Shown: positions 19,672 through 27,719, numbered from the stretch's first letter. The stretch: DNA of 64,000 nt from Palleronia caenipelagi (GCF_007004065.1 NZ_VFSV01000009.1:79249-143248); one strand, 5' to 3'. A program made the numbers and translations. The notes: generated by a model from the sequence alone, not told the origin.

Positions 19672-19705
19672 CAAAAAAGGGGAGCGGCCCGCGCCGCTCC
19701 CCTTT
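19672..19705 (-). terminator. Rho-independent terminator after rpmA
   Basis: AAAGGGGAGCGGC (19,676-19,688) and GCCGCTCCCCTTT (19,693-19,705) form a perfect 13-bp stem with a 4-nt loop. On the minus strand it is followed by a run of six T. It lies between the rpmA stop and the GNAT start. Confidence 0.9.
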
Positions 19706-19730
19706 CAAACTCACAGGAACGGATCGCGCC

Positions 19731-20000
<270 letters not shown>

Positions 20001-20006
20001 TCGGTG

Positions 20007-20705
20007 TTACTCCTTTTCAGCGTTGAACTGAGCAGCCTGCTCGATCCAGTTGTCGCGCTCGATGCGACCCTTGAACGACAGCTGGTCATCCATATAGGCG
20101 ATTTCTTCCGGACCCCAAGCCATGATCTGGTCGAAGTGATACACGCCATTCTCGTGCAGCTTCTTCTCCAGGGCCGGACCCACGCCCGAGATCTTCTTCA
20201 GATCGTCGGCCTCGCCGCCGCGGGGGGCGTCGAGCAGGTTCGAGGGCTTCTCAGCGTCAACAGCCTCGGCTGCGGGCGCTTCGGCCTTCGGAGCTTCGGC
20301 TTTCTTCGGGGCAGCGGCCTTCTTCGGAGCCGCAGCTTCGGTCATCGCGACACCGGCGGCACCGGCACCAACAGCGGCCTTCACGCCGGACGCCTTGGCG
20401 CCGGACTCGAGGATCTCGGTGATGCGCAGCAGGGTCAGTTGCTGACGGTGGCCCTTCGTGCGCTTCGAGCCGTGCTTCCGGCGGCGCTTGACGAAGTTGA
20501 TGACCTTGTCACCCTTGATCTGGTCAATGATCTCGGCCTGAACGCCGGCATCATCCACCAGCGGCGCACCAACGGTGGAACCCACCATCAGGACGTCGTT
20601 GAACTGGACGGTTTCACCGGATTCCGCTGCAAGCTTCTCGACCCGCAGGACGTCGCCTGCCTGAACCCGATACTGCTTGCCGCCAGTCTTCATGACTGCG
20701 AACAT
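20007..20705 (-). CDS. rplU: 50S ribosomal protein L21 with long C-terminal extension
   Basis: A 232-residue protein. The first roughly 103 residues are canonical L21 ([18 protein letters not shown] to [15 protein letters not shown]). Then comes an alanine-lysine-proline linker ([20 protein letters not shown]), then a domain beginning [21 protein letters not shown] that resembles a helix-hairpin-helix unit. The total is more than twice the usual L21 length. Extended L21 proteins are known in Rhodobacterales; what the tail does is unclear. The chosen start removes 13 upstream residues. Confidence 0.93.
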   Translation of the reverse strand: MFAVMKTGGKQYRVQAGDVLRVEKLAAESGETVQFNDVLMVGSTVGAPLVDDAGVQAEIIDQIKGDKVINFVKRRRKHGSKRTKGHRQQLTLLRITEILESGAKASGVKAAVGAGAAGVAMTEAAAPKKAAAPKKAEAPKAEAPAAEAVDAEKPSNLLDAPRGGEADDLKKISGVGPALEKKLHENGVYHFDQIMAWGPEEIAYMDDQLSFKGRIERDNWIEQAAQFNAEKE

Positions 20706-20804
20706 GTCGTTTACCTTCATTTTCCGCGTCCTGTGGTCCCGCAAGCGGCGTTTTCGGGGTCTTCCCCACCTCGGACAGCGCGCCCCTTTCGGGACAACAT
20801 TGCA

Positions 20805-20835
20805 AAAAGACCCGCGCGAACGATCCTGGCGGGTC
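20805..20835 (-). terminator. Probable terminator between the DUF2059 gene and rplU
   Basis: GACCCGC (20,809-20,815) pairs with GCGGGTC (20,829-20,835). Read on the minus strand, the stem is followed directly by TTTTT. It ends the DUF2059 transcript before the ribosomal operon. An L21 leader structure is the alternative. Confidence 0.7.
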
Positions 20836-20882
20836 CGCGCTCTCTGAAGAAACCCACCCCCGAAGTCAAGACCGATATGCTG

Positions 20883-21695
20883 TCAGAGTGACTGACCCTG
20901 CATCCGCTCTGCCGCGGCGTCGCCAAGTTGGCGCGATACCTCCAGATATACCGCATCGAAGCCTTCGAACAGCACCGCATTCAAGGCCTGCCCGGCCTCA
21001 GATTCCGAAACCGCGATGTAGGTCTCAAGCGTTTCGTCACTGAGGGGCGAATAGGCCATGGTCAGAAATCCGTAGATCCATCGGCGTGCCTCGTCCCGGA
21101 TCATATCGATCTGCGCGTAGCTGTCCCGGATCAGATCTTCTTCGGATGTCACACCCGGCAGAGCACCCTTGTCGAAAAGCGCTGTATAGAAGGCCAAATT
21201 TGAGTTCAGTGTTCCCGTCACATTCTGCTCGATCAGATCGTTGACCTCCGCGAAGCGGTCAATCTGGTCAAACCGCTCCCCGGGCAGTCCCTGAAACATC
21301 TCATAAGCTGTTGTCTGAGCGCTTTCATCAGCCATGACCTCTCGGGCTGACAGTTCGAGGCTGATGATCTCCTGTCCTTCCTCCGATCCAAAAAATGTGA
21401 TCAACGGCGCGAGATTGGCATTGTCGAGGCCTCTGGCAAAACTGTCCCGGATTTCAGAGCCAAAAAACTCTGCATCATAGATTTCCGAGACCGATGCGGA
21501 CCAGCCGTCGCTGCTGATCCCCGGGAAAAGATCTTCCTCGATCACCTCACCATAAGCGAGCCCTTCGGCGCGAAGCTGAGTAATCACATCATCGATCCGC
21601 AGGAGGTCATAAAGCGTGTCTGATTCCTCAGACGCTACGCCTGGCGCAGCGCAAAGCCCCCAAATCGCCGCAACCATCAGTCCATCGAACCGCAT
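20883..21695 (-). CDS. Secreted DUF2059-like protein
   Basis: A 270-residue exported protein with a signal peptide (MRFDGLMVAAIWGLCAAPGVAS). The body is acidic and helical, and the C-terminal half fits the DUF2059 pattern (MAYSPLSDETLETYIAVSESEAGQ). It is presumably periplasmic, function unknown. The start at ATG 21,695 is set by a near-perfect ribosome site, AAGGAGGTGA. A longer frame that reads back through the tRNA-Ser gene is spurious. Confidence 0.8.
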   Translation of the reverse strand: MRFDGLMVAAIWGLCAAPGVASEESDTLYDLLRIDDVITQLRAEGLAYGEVIEEDLFPGISSDGWSASVSEIYDAEFFGSEIRDSFARGLDNANLAPLITFFGSEEGQEIISLELSAREVMADESAQTTAYEMFQGLPGERFDQIDRFAEVNDLIEQNVTGTLNSNLAFYTALFDKGALPGVTSEEDLIRDSYAQIDMIRDEARRWIYGFLTMAYSPLSDETLETYIAVSESEAGQALNAVLFEGFDAVYLEVSRQLGDAAAERMQGQSL

Positions 21696-21819
21696 ATTCA
21701 CCTCCTTATCTCTTATGCCAGACGTAATTCCTCCCGTCTGCTCTGCCAAGATGACAGATCCTGGACATTTCGGCCTTGCGTCCCAATGTTGCCCCGGATA
21801 AACGCCCGTTGACCCCCGC

Positions 21820-21909
21820 GGAGAGGTGCCGGAGTGGTCGAACGGGGCGGTCTCGAAAACCGTTGTGGGTGCAAGCCCACCCAGGGTTCGAATCCCTGTC
21901 TCTCCGCCA
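21820..21909 (+). tRNA. tRNA-Ser (anticodon CGA)
   Basis: A 90-nt class II tRNA. The acceptor stem GGAGAGG pairs with TCTCTCC, the discriminator is G73 and CCA is encoded. The anticodon loop CTCGAAA gives CGA, which reads UCG. A long variable arm (GTGGG with CCCAC) and TTCGAATC in the T arm support serine identity. Its 3' end is the prophage attachment site, and integration leaves the gene intact. Confidence 0.96.
21895..21909 (+). repeat. attL core (prophage left end)
   Basis: The 15-bp sequence CCTGTCTCTCCGCCA is the last 15 bases of the tRNA-Ser gene. It recurs identically at 63,523-63,537, which marks the left and right ends of the integrated element. Use of a tRNA 3' end is typical of tyrosine-recombinase elements. 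Confidence 0.9.
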
Positions 21910-22000
21910 GAAACCTGCCCCAATAAATTTCGGTAAAGCCTTGTTTATAGAGGATATTTCGAGATTTTCAGGTGGCTGAGTTCACCCTGTGTATCTCAAA

Positions 22001-22032
22001 TGCTACACAATATGCTACACATTTTGCTACAC
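22001..22032 (+). repeat. Left arm-type integrase sites, three TGCTACAC copies
   Basis: TGCTACAC occurs at 22,001, 22,013 and 22,025, all in the same direction with an exact 12-bp period. The same triplet array appears near the right end at 63,441-63,472. The place and spacing fit arm-type binding sites for the N-terminal domain of a tyrosine integrase. Binding itself is inferred. Confidence 0.75.
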
Positions 22033-22089
22033 ATCCGCGCCCTGAGCCTCGCTCTTGCAGCGTGATAATTCTTGCGCCATCCCTGCCCT

Positions 22090-23294
22090 ATGAAGCCTAT
22101 CATGCGCGGCAAGCTCTATTACATCCGGCGTCGGGTTCCCCGGCGATATGAGGGTGTGGAGAGCCGTCGGGATGTCTGGCTGTCCCTGAAAACGAGGCAT
22201 GGGAATCGAGGCTGGCCGGTGACACTGCAGATTCGGAACGCCGGTTTGCCGCCGCGCGCCAGCTCGCGCAGGCCCGCGGTTATCGGTTTCTCAAGCCAAC
22301 AGATGTCCGCAAGCTTCCCGATGATGAACTGCTGCGGCGCTTTGCGGACGCTACTGATCCCAAAGCCAAGCCGCAGGATGGGGATGCGCTTCTCGGACTG
22401 AATGCCCCTCCCGTGACGCTGTCCCGCGCCCTGGAGCTCTACTGGCAGTTCGCCGAAGAGGACACGCTCGACAAGAGCGCCGATCAGGTGCGCCGCTGGC
22501 GCAACCCCCGCATCAAAGCGTTCCGCAACCTGATCTCCGTTGTCGGTGATCGCCCCCTGACCGATCTCACCCGTGAGGACATGCTGGCCTTCCGCGATTG
22601 GTGGATCGAACGGGTCAAATCAGGTCAGGTACAGAAGCAATCCGCGAATAAAGACTTCACCTATGTGTCGGCAGTCCTTCGGCGCGTGAACGATATGATG
22701 CGGCTGGGCCTTGATTTGCCGCTGGATCGCTTAGCGTTCCGCTCTGCTGAAAAGAACCGCAGGCCTGCGTTCTCGACCAGCTGGATCACAGACAGGATCT
22801 TGGCGCCGGGCGCGCTGGACGGCCTGAACCTCGAAGCCCGGTGTATCCTGCTCGGGATGGTAAACACCGGCTACCGGCTGGGCGAGGCCGAGGCCCTGAC
22901 GCGCGATCAAATCCGGCTGGATCATGACGTCCCTCATATCTCGATCGAGCCGGTTGAGCGGCAGCTGAAAACCAGACATTCGGTTCGTATTGTCCCGCTG
23001 GCCGGTGTCAGCCTTGAAGCGTTCCGATCCTGCCCTGACGGCTTTCCAAGATACCGGCAGGGTGCTGGTGTCTCAAACCTGCTGACGAAGTATTTGCGGA
23101 ACAACAAGTTGCTAGAAACACCGGAGCATTCGACCTACTCCCTGCGGCATAGTTTTGAGGACCGCTTGCTCGCCGCCGGAGTCGACAACCGGATCCGCTC
23201 GGATCTCATGGGGCATGCGTTCAGTCGGCAGAAGTATGGAGCGGGCGCGAGCATTGAGCAGATGTTCGAAGCGATCAAATTGATCTCGTTATGA
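22090..23294 (+). pseudogene. int: Phage tyrosine integrase, frameshifted near the N-terminus
   Basis: The N-terminal part (MRGKLYYIRRRVPRRYEGVE, then WLSLKT) is read in one frame to about 22,195. From about 22,200 the homologous text continues in the -1 frame (WESRLAGDTADSERRF), with no stop before the catalytic domain that ends at 23,294. Members usually have more residues between these two parts, so a small out-of-frame deletion is likely. The catalytic half is intact: GYRLGEAEAL (Arg), TYSLRHSF (HxxR-like), MGHAF and a late Tyr in RQKYGAG. A catalytic fragment could start at 22,413. A sequencing error is the alternative. Confidence 0.8.
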
Positions 23295-23520
23295 GCAACA
23301 GAGAGGGCGCGACACTACGTGGCAAGAAAGCGCCGATCTTTCGTCATTACGTGATTTTTAATGACAGATTCACCAGAACGTGCGACGCTAAATTGCGTGG
23401 GAAACGCCGGATAAACTCATGTTGAGGCGCTGCAAGCAGCCTTGGCGGTTATAGGTACGGTTGTCCTTTGGATGATAGCCTGTCTGGCCTGTAGCAACTT
23501 GGGTCCGGGGCCCACGCTCC
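23295..23520. other. Intergenic region without recognised genes
   Basis: It lies between the integrase and the DUF3800 gene, whose 3' ends face each other. No convincing reading frame or strong hairpin was seen. The base composition drops in GC here, in line with the cargo gene that follows. Confidence 0.5.
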
Positions 23521-24399
23521 TTAAAACTGATATCCGTAATGGGTAAATATCAATTTCTGATTGTCAGTTAATTCAGCTTTTTTCACTGACGACGGTTGCA
23601 AGACTAAGCCGTAGTCGGCGATCCGTGAACCTTCACGAGCCATTCTCTGCTGAAGGGCTTGAGCTGGTTCGGTCGTCCATCTAGGGCCGCGCGCGTCTGC
23701 CGCTTGATAGAATGCGCTTGCGACAATATCAGCCAATTGTAGACCTGCAACTTCATAGTGAGGCGAGTGGTTCACAAGCCCATATCTGAGCACCTCGTAG
23801 CAAATTTCTCTTTTGTTTAAGAATGTTGATCGGCCTGCTGCCTGATTTTTCAAGACCTCCCAATAAGCTTTAGTCTGTCCATATGAGTGCCCACCACGAG
23901 TGCTGAATATAACTCGAACGCATCTAGGTTCATTAAATTTTTTCACGCTGTCACGCTTACAATAATCAGTAGCGCGCTCCATAAGTAAGCGAACGCAGTA
24001 GTTATAAAACCACTGTGTCGACCCCCGTGCCTCGGCTTTATAATTTCGGTGACCGCGCATGTTCTTCTTATTTGAAGCGACCACGAACAGCCTACAGGGA
24101 TACTCCGCAAGCAGTTCACAAGCCCGCCGTCGCTTGGTCGGGGACAGTTTGCGATAGTGTAACGCCGGTCCTTGAACCGCATTTATATTACTGCGGATGT
24201 CTTTAATCCACTGAATTGTAGAAAGCTCGTACTCCGCTCTAACAAGAACTGCGCCTATGCAAAGCCATTCACTGCTACCGTTCTCGTCGATCGGCTTCAC
24301 TTTCCGAAGGCCGTCGTCTCCGGCCTCATCAATATATAAAACGTACTCATAACTGTCGGAACGCTGGTGCATATCCCATGAAGAGATCTGTCTTACCAC
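23521..24399 (-). CDS. DUF3800 domain protein
   Basis: A 292-residue protein with the DUF3800 signature: an N-terminal YVLYIDEAGDDGL (the DE-x-G-D motif), IGAVLVRAEYELSTIQ, and a C-terminal VAGLQLADIVASAFYQ. This family is thought to have an RNase H-like fold with acidic active-site residues, but its biochemical role is unsettled. It often occurs on mobile elements and near defence genes. Codon use is more AT-rich than in the phage structural genes, a sign of separate acquisition. It stands at the end of the leftward early operon. Confidence 0.85.
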   Translation of the reverse strand: MVRQISSWDMHQRSDSYEYVLYIDEAGDDGLRKVKPIDENGSSEWLCIGAVLVRAEYELSTIQWIKDIRSNINAVQGPALHYRKLSPTKRRRACELLAEYPCRLFVVASNKKNMRGHRNYKAEARGSTQWFYNYCVRLLMERATDYCKRDSVKKFNEPRCVRVIFSTRGGHSYGQTKAYWEVLKNQAAGRSTFLNKREICYEVLRYGLVNHSPHYEVAGLQLADIVASAFYQAADARGPRWTTEPAQALQQRMAREGSRIADYGLVLQPSSVKKAELTDNQKLIFTHYGYQF

Positions 24400-24452
24400 A
24401 GAGTCAATGCGTTAATGACCCAGTTGTGGTCGGCCCGTGTACTCGACACGAA

Positions 24453-24677
24453 TTAGGGTGCCATTAACGATTGCGCAGCCTTCGCTCTCACCCGCGCCAT
24501 CACATCACCATTCTGCTCCGCCTCCACACCGTCAATAATCGCCTCCAGCCGCTGAAAGATCGGCGCCCAGGCCGTCATGCGCTGTTCATCTTCGACCATC
24601 CAGCCAGCTAGCTTTTCAAGCCGTTGCCGCAGTTCTGCCGCCGGGATCTTGCGGGGGTTTCGATGGCGACGGTTCAT
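24453..24677 (-). CDS. Small basic phage protein, unknown function
   Basis: A 74-residue protein starting MNRRHRNPRKIPAAELRQRL. The arginine-rich N-terminus is followed by a helical, mixed-charge body with no cysteines. The start at 24,677 overlaps a possible 25-residue reading frame by ATGA. A longer start at 24,716 is possible. It is in the leftward early operon; I recognise no family. Confidence 0.6.
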   Translation of the reverse strand: MNRRHRNPRKIPAAELRQRLEKLAGWMVEDEQRMTAWAPIFQRLEAIIDGVEAEQNGDVMARVRAKAAQSLMAP

Positions 24678-24751
24678 TGAGGGAACGCCTCGCGCATGAT
24701 CCCGGAGGTCACGCATCCGATCAGAACGTTGATGTCAGCAGTGTCGATCAT
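24674..24751 (-). CDS. Possible 25-residue small protein
   Basis: A very short frame, MIDTADINVLIGCVTSGI and so on, whose stop overlaps the start of the next gene by ATGA. The coupling is the only support. The ribosome site is weak. It may be a leader peptide or chance. Confidence 0.3.
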   Translation of the reverse strand: MIDTADINVLIGCVTSGIMREAFPQ

Positions 24752-24855
24752 GGCGGGTTCCGGTGATCAGAAAAAAGGCCGACGGGACGCAGGGAGGAGG
24801 TCGTCCCGCCGGAGTGAACCGGCGCCGGGAGGAGAGTGGCGCCGGTGTACTTGTG

Positions 24856-25077
24856 TCAGTCCGTTGACATCACATGATCTGCGCCGGGGCTGTCGGGCTC
24901 TGTCAGGATCTGCAGAGGCGTTAGATCGCTGTGGAAAACAGTCGCGGTGTAGAGCACCACCAGAACCACGAGCATGATGCCTGTGGCGCAGAGACCGGCG
25001 GCGACCAGTGCGATGCTGTCCCGAAGGTCCTCGAGGCTGGCCTGCCGACTGATATCGACGGCCCAATCATCGGCCAT
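24856..25077 (-). CDS. Small single-pass membrane protein of the prophage
   Basis: A 73-residue protein with one strong hydrophobic helix (about residues 24-46, IALVAAGLCATGIMLVVLVV). The N-terminus is short and acidic and the tail is probably extracytoplasmic. Its start overlaps the stop of the upstream gene. Early-operon membrane proteins of this type in other phages alter the host envelope or block superinfection, but nothing here proves that. Confidence 0.65.
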   Translation of the reverse strand: MADDWAVDISRQASLEDLRDSIALVAAGLCATGIMLVVLVVLYTATVFHSDLTPLQILTEPDSPGADHVMSTD

Positions 25078-25378
25078 GGGTATGCCTCCTCACAAAGTCG
25101 GAGAACGTCTCGGCGCGAGCGATGCAGGCGTTGGCTATTTCGAGGTCCTCGTCGGTCTGCGCCCGCTCTTTCATGAGGTGCGCGTAGCAGAGCGGAACAT
25201 ACGCCATGTGCGGACGCTCATTACCCTCGCATGCGAGCAGGATGTTTGTGAATGCAGCCTGATAGGTCGGGCGATCACCATCGTCCGGCAGCTGATCTAG
25301 CACCCGGATCATGCTAGCCGCGATCGTCTGCGCGAGAACTTCAGGGGGCATGAACTCGCGGGGGGCAGCCGTCAGCAT
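25067..25378 (-). CDS. Hypothetical prophage protein
   Basis: A 103-residue, mostly helical protein containing EVLAQTIAASMIRVLDQLPDD and LACEGNERPHMAYVPLCYAH. No known motif was recognised. It overlaps both neighbours (7 bp upstream, 11 bp downstream), which supports a real gene in a tightly packed leftward operon. Confidence 0.65.
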   Translation of the reverse strand: MLTAAPREFMPPEVLAQTIAASMIRVLDQLPDDGDRPTYQAAFTNILLACEGNERPHMAYVPLCYAHLMKERAQTDEDLEIANACIARAETFSDFVRRHTHGR

Positions 25379-25587
25379 GCGGCCCTCCCGCTATGAGATG
25401 GCGCTGGCTTGATCGTAAGCGGTCCGGTCGCGAGAACGCCGTGCTGGCGCTGTAAGGCGCTGCGAATGGCCACGCTCAAGCGGCAATGCGGGGTGGCCTT
25501 GTCGAGTAGGATCACCAGCTCACCGGGCTTCCCGGTGGGTGTGCGGTATCGGGCAGCGTAGCGCCCGAGATGGGTGACGGGGTTCAT
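25372..25587 (-). CDS. Small hypothetical prophage protein
   Basis: A 71-residue basic protein beginning MNPVTHLGRYAARYRTPTGK. The start overlaps the upstream stop by ATGA and the end overlaps the next start. No domain was recognised. Confidence 0.6.
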   Translation of the reverse strand: MNPVTHLGRYAARYRTPTGKPGELVILLDKATPHCRLSVAIRSALQRQHGVLATGPLTIKPAPSHSGRAAC

Positions 25588-25853
25588 TGGTCGCCCTCTA
25601 CAGCGGAGCGGGCCACCAGACAGAAGTTCCAGTCCTCACCACGCGCACGGGCGCGTTTCTCCAGCGTCTCGGCCTGAGATCGGCTGCCGCCCCAAGCGTA
25701 GGCGCTGTTGCCGGTCAGGCCCTCCCCGCTCAGATGGAGAAACTTCCCGGTGATGCGATCGATGAGCCGATAGGTTTTCGGCGTTCCAAGGTGGAAAGGA
25801 ACGCCGCTGTGGCGCGGACGCACGGGCGGCAATGCGGTATGATCAAAATCCAT
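25584..25853 (-). CDS. First gene of the leftward early operon, unknown function
   Basis: An 89-residue protein starting MDFDHTALPPVRPRHSGVPF and containing LGTPKTYRLIDRITGKFLHLSGEGLTG. The start at 25,853 is supported by GGGAG about 8 bases upstream. A longer frame would begin with TTG inside the operator region and is unlikely. The operators at 25,919-25,964 lie 66-111 bp upstream, so the phage repressor probably controls this operon. Confidence 0.65.
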   Translation of the reverse strand: MDFDHTALPPVRPRHSGVPFHLGTPKTYRLIDRITGKFLHLSGEGLTGNSAYAWGGSRSQAETLEKRARARGEDWNFCLVARSAVEGDQ

Positions 25854-25918
25854 GACTGTGCTCCCAACTGAACCCCGCGATCTGCCTGAGGCGTCTTCGG
25901 CGAGTCCTTGTTTGGTAA

Positions 25919-25964
25919 TGACCGTTTTGGTCACTGTCAACTCAGATAGTTACCATTTTGGTCA
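25919..25964. promoter_or_regulatory. Two palindromic operators for the leftward early operon
   Basis: TGACCGTTTTGGTCA (25,919-25,933) and TTACCATTTTGGTCA (25,950-25,964) match the operators found beside the repressor gene. They sit upstream of the leftward operon and also near the 26,107 gene. Repression by the prophage repressor is inferred from the shared sequence. Confidence 0.75.
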
Positions 25965-26106
25965 TTATGGATCCCGTGTATCGATTGAATTTGGCGCCAT
26001 CCGAGGCGGTTCCACTGGCGTTCGGTGATCGGCGCGACGGCAGACCGATTTGACTGATTTCCGCCAGAGACTAAGTGAATCGTTGGGATTGAACCCGGAG
26101 GTACAA

Positions 26107-26331
26107 ATGCTTCTCAGGCTATTAGCGTTCGCATGTTTGGCTGCTGGTGTCGTCTTCGCGATCGCAGCCTTCGTCACGGAATTCTCACCAATTATGCTTG
26201 GCTTGGCCGTGCAGGGAGTGCTGGGATATGCGGTGCTGTCGGCACTTGGCGAGATTGTGGATCACCTTGAGAGCATAGCAAAACACACCCATGAGGCAGC
26301 GCAAAACACAAAACGGGATCAATCCAGGTAG
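26107..26331 (+). CDS. Small two-helix membrane protein
   Basis: A 74-residue protein with two hydrophobic helices (LLRLLAFACLAAGVVFAIAA and IMLGLAVQGVLGYAVLSAL) and a charged C-terminal tail (HLESIAKHTHEAAQ). The start at 26,107 is chosen because CGGAGG lies 6-7 bases before it. A TTG 57 bp upstream is less likely. It is transcribed away from the leftward operon. A superinfection-exclusion role is possible but not shown. Confidence 0.65.
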   Translation: MLLRLLAFACLAAGVVFAIAAFVTEFSPIMLGLAVQGVLGYAVLSALGEIVDHLESIAKHTHEAAQNTKRDQSR

Positions 26332-26389
26332 AACTCATTCGCCGCCACCCCCCCTAGGACACCCCACGTCACGGGGTCCCGCAAGGGTT

Positions 26390-26399
26390 GACCTAGGTC
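26390..26399. repeat. Short palindrome GACCTAGGTC
   Basis: A perfect 10-bp palindrome between the 26,107 gene and the repressor gene. Its half-sites (GACC/GGTC) match those of the operators, but the 5-bp centre is shortened to 2 bp. It may be a variant site or chance. Confidence 0.35.
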
Positions 26400-26519
26400 G
26401 GTAAAAATGTTCCATGTTTGTCCATCTTCTCGAGTGGTGCAAGCTATGGATTCTGACCAAAAATGCGGTTTGTTATATGAGTGCGCCATTGAAGCCGCCG
26501 AGACCGGAGCCAGCGTAGA

Positions 26520-26834
26520 TCAGCTCTTCTTCGACAGGATTTCGCGCATGCCGTCCGCCATATCGACGGGCAGTTTGTCCCATCTTCCCAGCATCAGGAA
26601 ATCCAGAGTCACGCCGAACCTTGAGACCAATAATGCAGCTACGGTGTCAGAGACCGGCCTGCGTCCGCGCTCAAACCGAGACCAGTAGGTTCTCGGTATA
26701 TCCAGTGAATCCGCCATCTCAGACGGTGACTTTCCTAGGTACTCCCGTAAGAGGCCCAATCTGAACCCGATCCGTTCCGGCGCCATCTCTGCGCGCAGGT
26801 CAGCGGGTAGGTTATTTTCAACCTGCGTTTCCAT
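26520..26834 (-). CDS. XRE-family repressor, CI-like
   Basis: A 104-residue protein with one helix-turn-helix unit (LGLLREYLGKSPSEMADSLD, then PRTYWSRFERGRRPVSD, about residues 26-65). The C-terminal part is short and lacks the LexA/CI protease domain. It is divergent from the 26,920 gene, and operator pairs lie in between. It is the likely lysogeny repressor. Without the autoproteolysis domain, induction through RecA cleavage is not expected, so another trigger is needed. Confidence 0.85.
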   Translation of the reverse strand: METQVENNLPADLRAEMAPERIGFRLGLLREYLGKSPSEMADSLDIPRTYWSRFERGRRPVSDTVAALLVSRFGVTLDFLMLGRWDKLPVDMADGMREILSKKS

Positions 26835-26850
26835 AGTTCCTTATCCGCTG

Positions 26851-26907
26851 TGACCGTTTTGGTCGCAATTTCCGATTTGGATGCTTGACCAATGACCATT
26901 TAGGTCA
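26851..26907. promoter_or_regulatory. Operators between the repressor and Cro-like genes
   Basis: TGACCGTTTTGGTCG (26,851-26,865) and TGACCATTTAGGTCA (26,893-26,907) lie 42 bp apart, start to start. A weak third site may lie at 26,869-26,883. They match the operators at 25,919-25,964. The arrangement is that of a phage genetic switch. Confidence 0.8.
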
Positions 26908-26919
26908 TTATTTGGGGTC

Positions 26920-27159
26920 ATGTGCAAAGTGACAGAAATATTGGATAGATGGCCCTCGAGAAGAGAATTGCACACTGACGTTCTGCACACTGATCCCGAT
27001 CTATCGATCGTCGCAGTTCATCGTTGGCACTCGAGGGGTGCTGTTCCGGCCAAATATTGGAAGAGCTTGATCGACGGAGCGAAAGCACGAGGCATCGGAG
27101 TAAGCGCCGATGATTTAGCGTCCGCGCATGATGTGCGCTGCCGGGATACGCACTCATGA
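26920..27159 (+). CDS. Cro-like helix-turn-helix protein (carph-isopro type)
   Basis: A 79-residue protein. The segment LSIVAVHRWHSRGAVPAKYWKSLIDGAKARGI fits small Cro/YdaS-like DNA-binding proteins, where the tryptophan and the P-A-K-Y-W turn are characteristic. It is the first gene to the right of the operator region and probably opposes the repressor. The start is ATG at 26,920, immediately after the operators. Its stop overlaps the next start by ATGA. Confidence 0.75.
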   Translation: MCKVTEILDRWPSRRELHTDVLHTDPDLSIVAVHRWHSRGAVPAKYWKSLIDGAKARGIGVSADDLASAHDVRCRDTHS

Positions 27160-27401
27160 CCAACCGTCCGGCACCCTCGCATCCTCTCGTCAGCAAAGAA
27201 ATTGCGAAGTTCGACGCCGCCGCCAAGGCATCCGCCAGGCGCTTTGACGCGGCAATGTTGGAGTTCACAAGGCATCGCGCACCCGCGCCTCAAAGTCATC
27301 TGCCCAGTCGATTAGCGCTGAGTGTCCCGGTAGCAGGTCGCCGTCGTTCGGGTCGTATGCTTCGGCGGATTGCCGAATGGCTTCGGAGAGCGCTGCGATG
27401 A
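27156..27401 (+). CDS. Small early protein, possibly disrupted at its 3' end
   Basis: An 81-residue frame coupled to the Cro-like gene by ATGA. The first 40 or so residues (MTNRPAPSHPLVSKEIAKFD onward) look like a real helical protein. The rest (PSRLALSVPVAGRRRSGRML) reads like noise and runs opposite to a better-supported minus-strand gene. It may be the stump of a gene whose end was replaced. Confidence 0.4.
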   Translation: MTNRPAPSHPLVSKEIAKFDAAAKASARRFDAAMLEFTRHRAPAPQSHLPSRLALSVPVAGRRRSGRMLRRIAEWLRRALR

Positions 27402-27537
27402 TCAATTCCGGCTCGTCAAACTTCCTTGCACGCTGCGCGGTAAGGAACACTACCAGGTCAGTGAGCGCGTGCACCTTAGCTTCGAGCGCGGTGGTGCGCA
27501 CATTGGCGACGCGCTTTTCGACTTCGTTCAAATCCAT
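27265..27537 (-). CDS. Small acidic protein, unknown function
   Basis: A 90-residue helical protein starting MDLNEVEKRVANVRTTALEA, with the C-terminal PGHSALIDWADDFEARVRDAL. The start is supported by AGGAG eight bases upstream. No family was recognised. It overlaps the end of the plus-strand 27,156 frame, so probably only one of the two is fully real, and this one looks better. Confidence 0.6.
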   Translation of the reverse strand: MDLNEVEKRVANVRTTALEAKVHALTDLVVFLTAQRARKFDEPELIIAALSEAIRQSAEAYDPNDGDLLPGHSALIDWADDFEARVRDAL

Positions 27538-27637
27538 TCTGTTTGCTCCTGTCCGACCTCACAGCTGGGTGGCGCGTGATGTTGTTTGACCATCTTAACC
27601 CAGTTCCCTCAGACAAATCTTGTCCAGAGATCGCGCG

Positions 27638-27679
27638 AAACCCCATGCCTGTTGAAACGGATCAGACAGATTTGTCTGT
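27638..27679 (+). repeat. 42-bp direct repeat, copy 1
   Basis: It differs from 28,679-28,720 at two positions. Both copies contain ATGCCTGTTGAAACGGA followed by a CAGACAGA..TGTCTG palindrome. This copy is not attached to the helix-turn-helix gene that follows copy 2, and it flanks the DUF4145 insertion. Confidence 0.85.
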
Positions 27680-27719
27680 TGGCCGTGCACCTTGGGTAGA
27701 TTGGGAATCGTGGCTTTGT

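Noticed and set aside
21696..21923. An N-terminal extension of the DUF2059 gene that would make it 346 residues
   Set aside because: It reads through the complement of the tRNA-Ser gene. A near-perfect ribosome site marks the true start at 21,695.
22180..22210. Programmed -1 frameshift in the integrase
   Set aside because: The bases CTGAAAACG do not form an X-XXY-YYZ slippery site in the right frame, and residues appear to be missing, so a deletion is more likely.
26407..26688. A 93-residue plus-strand frame over the repressor
   Set aside because: Mostly antisense to the repressor gene, with no ribosome site or recognised pattern.
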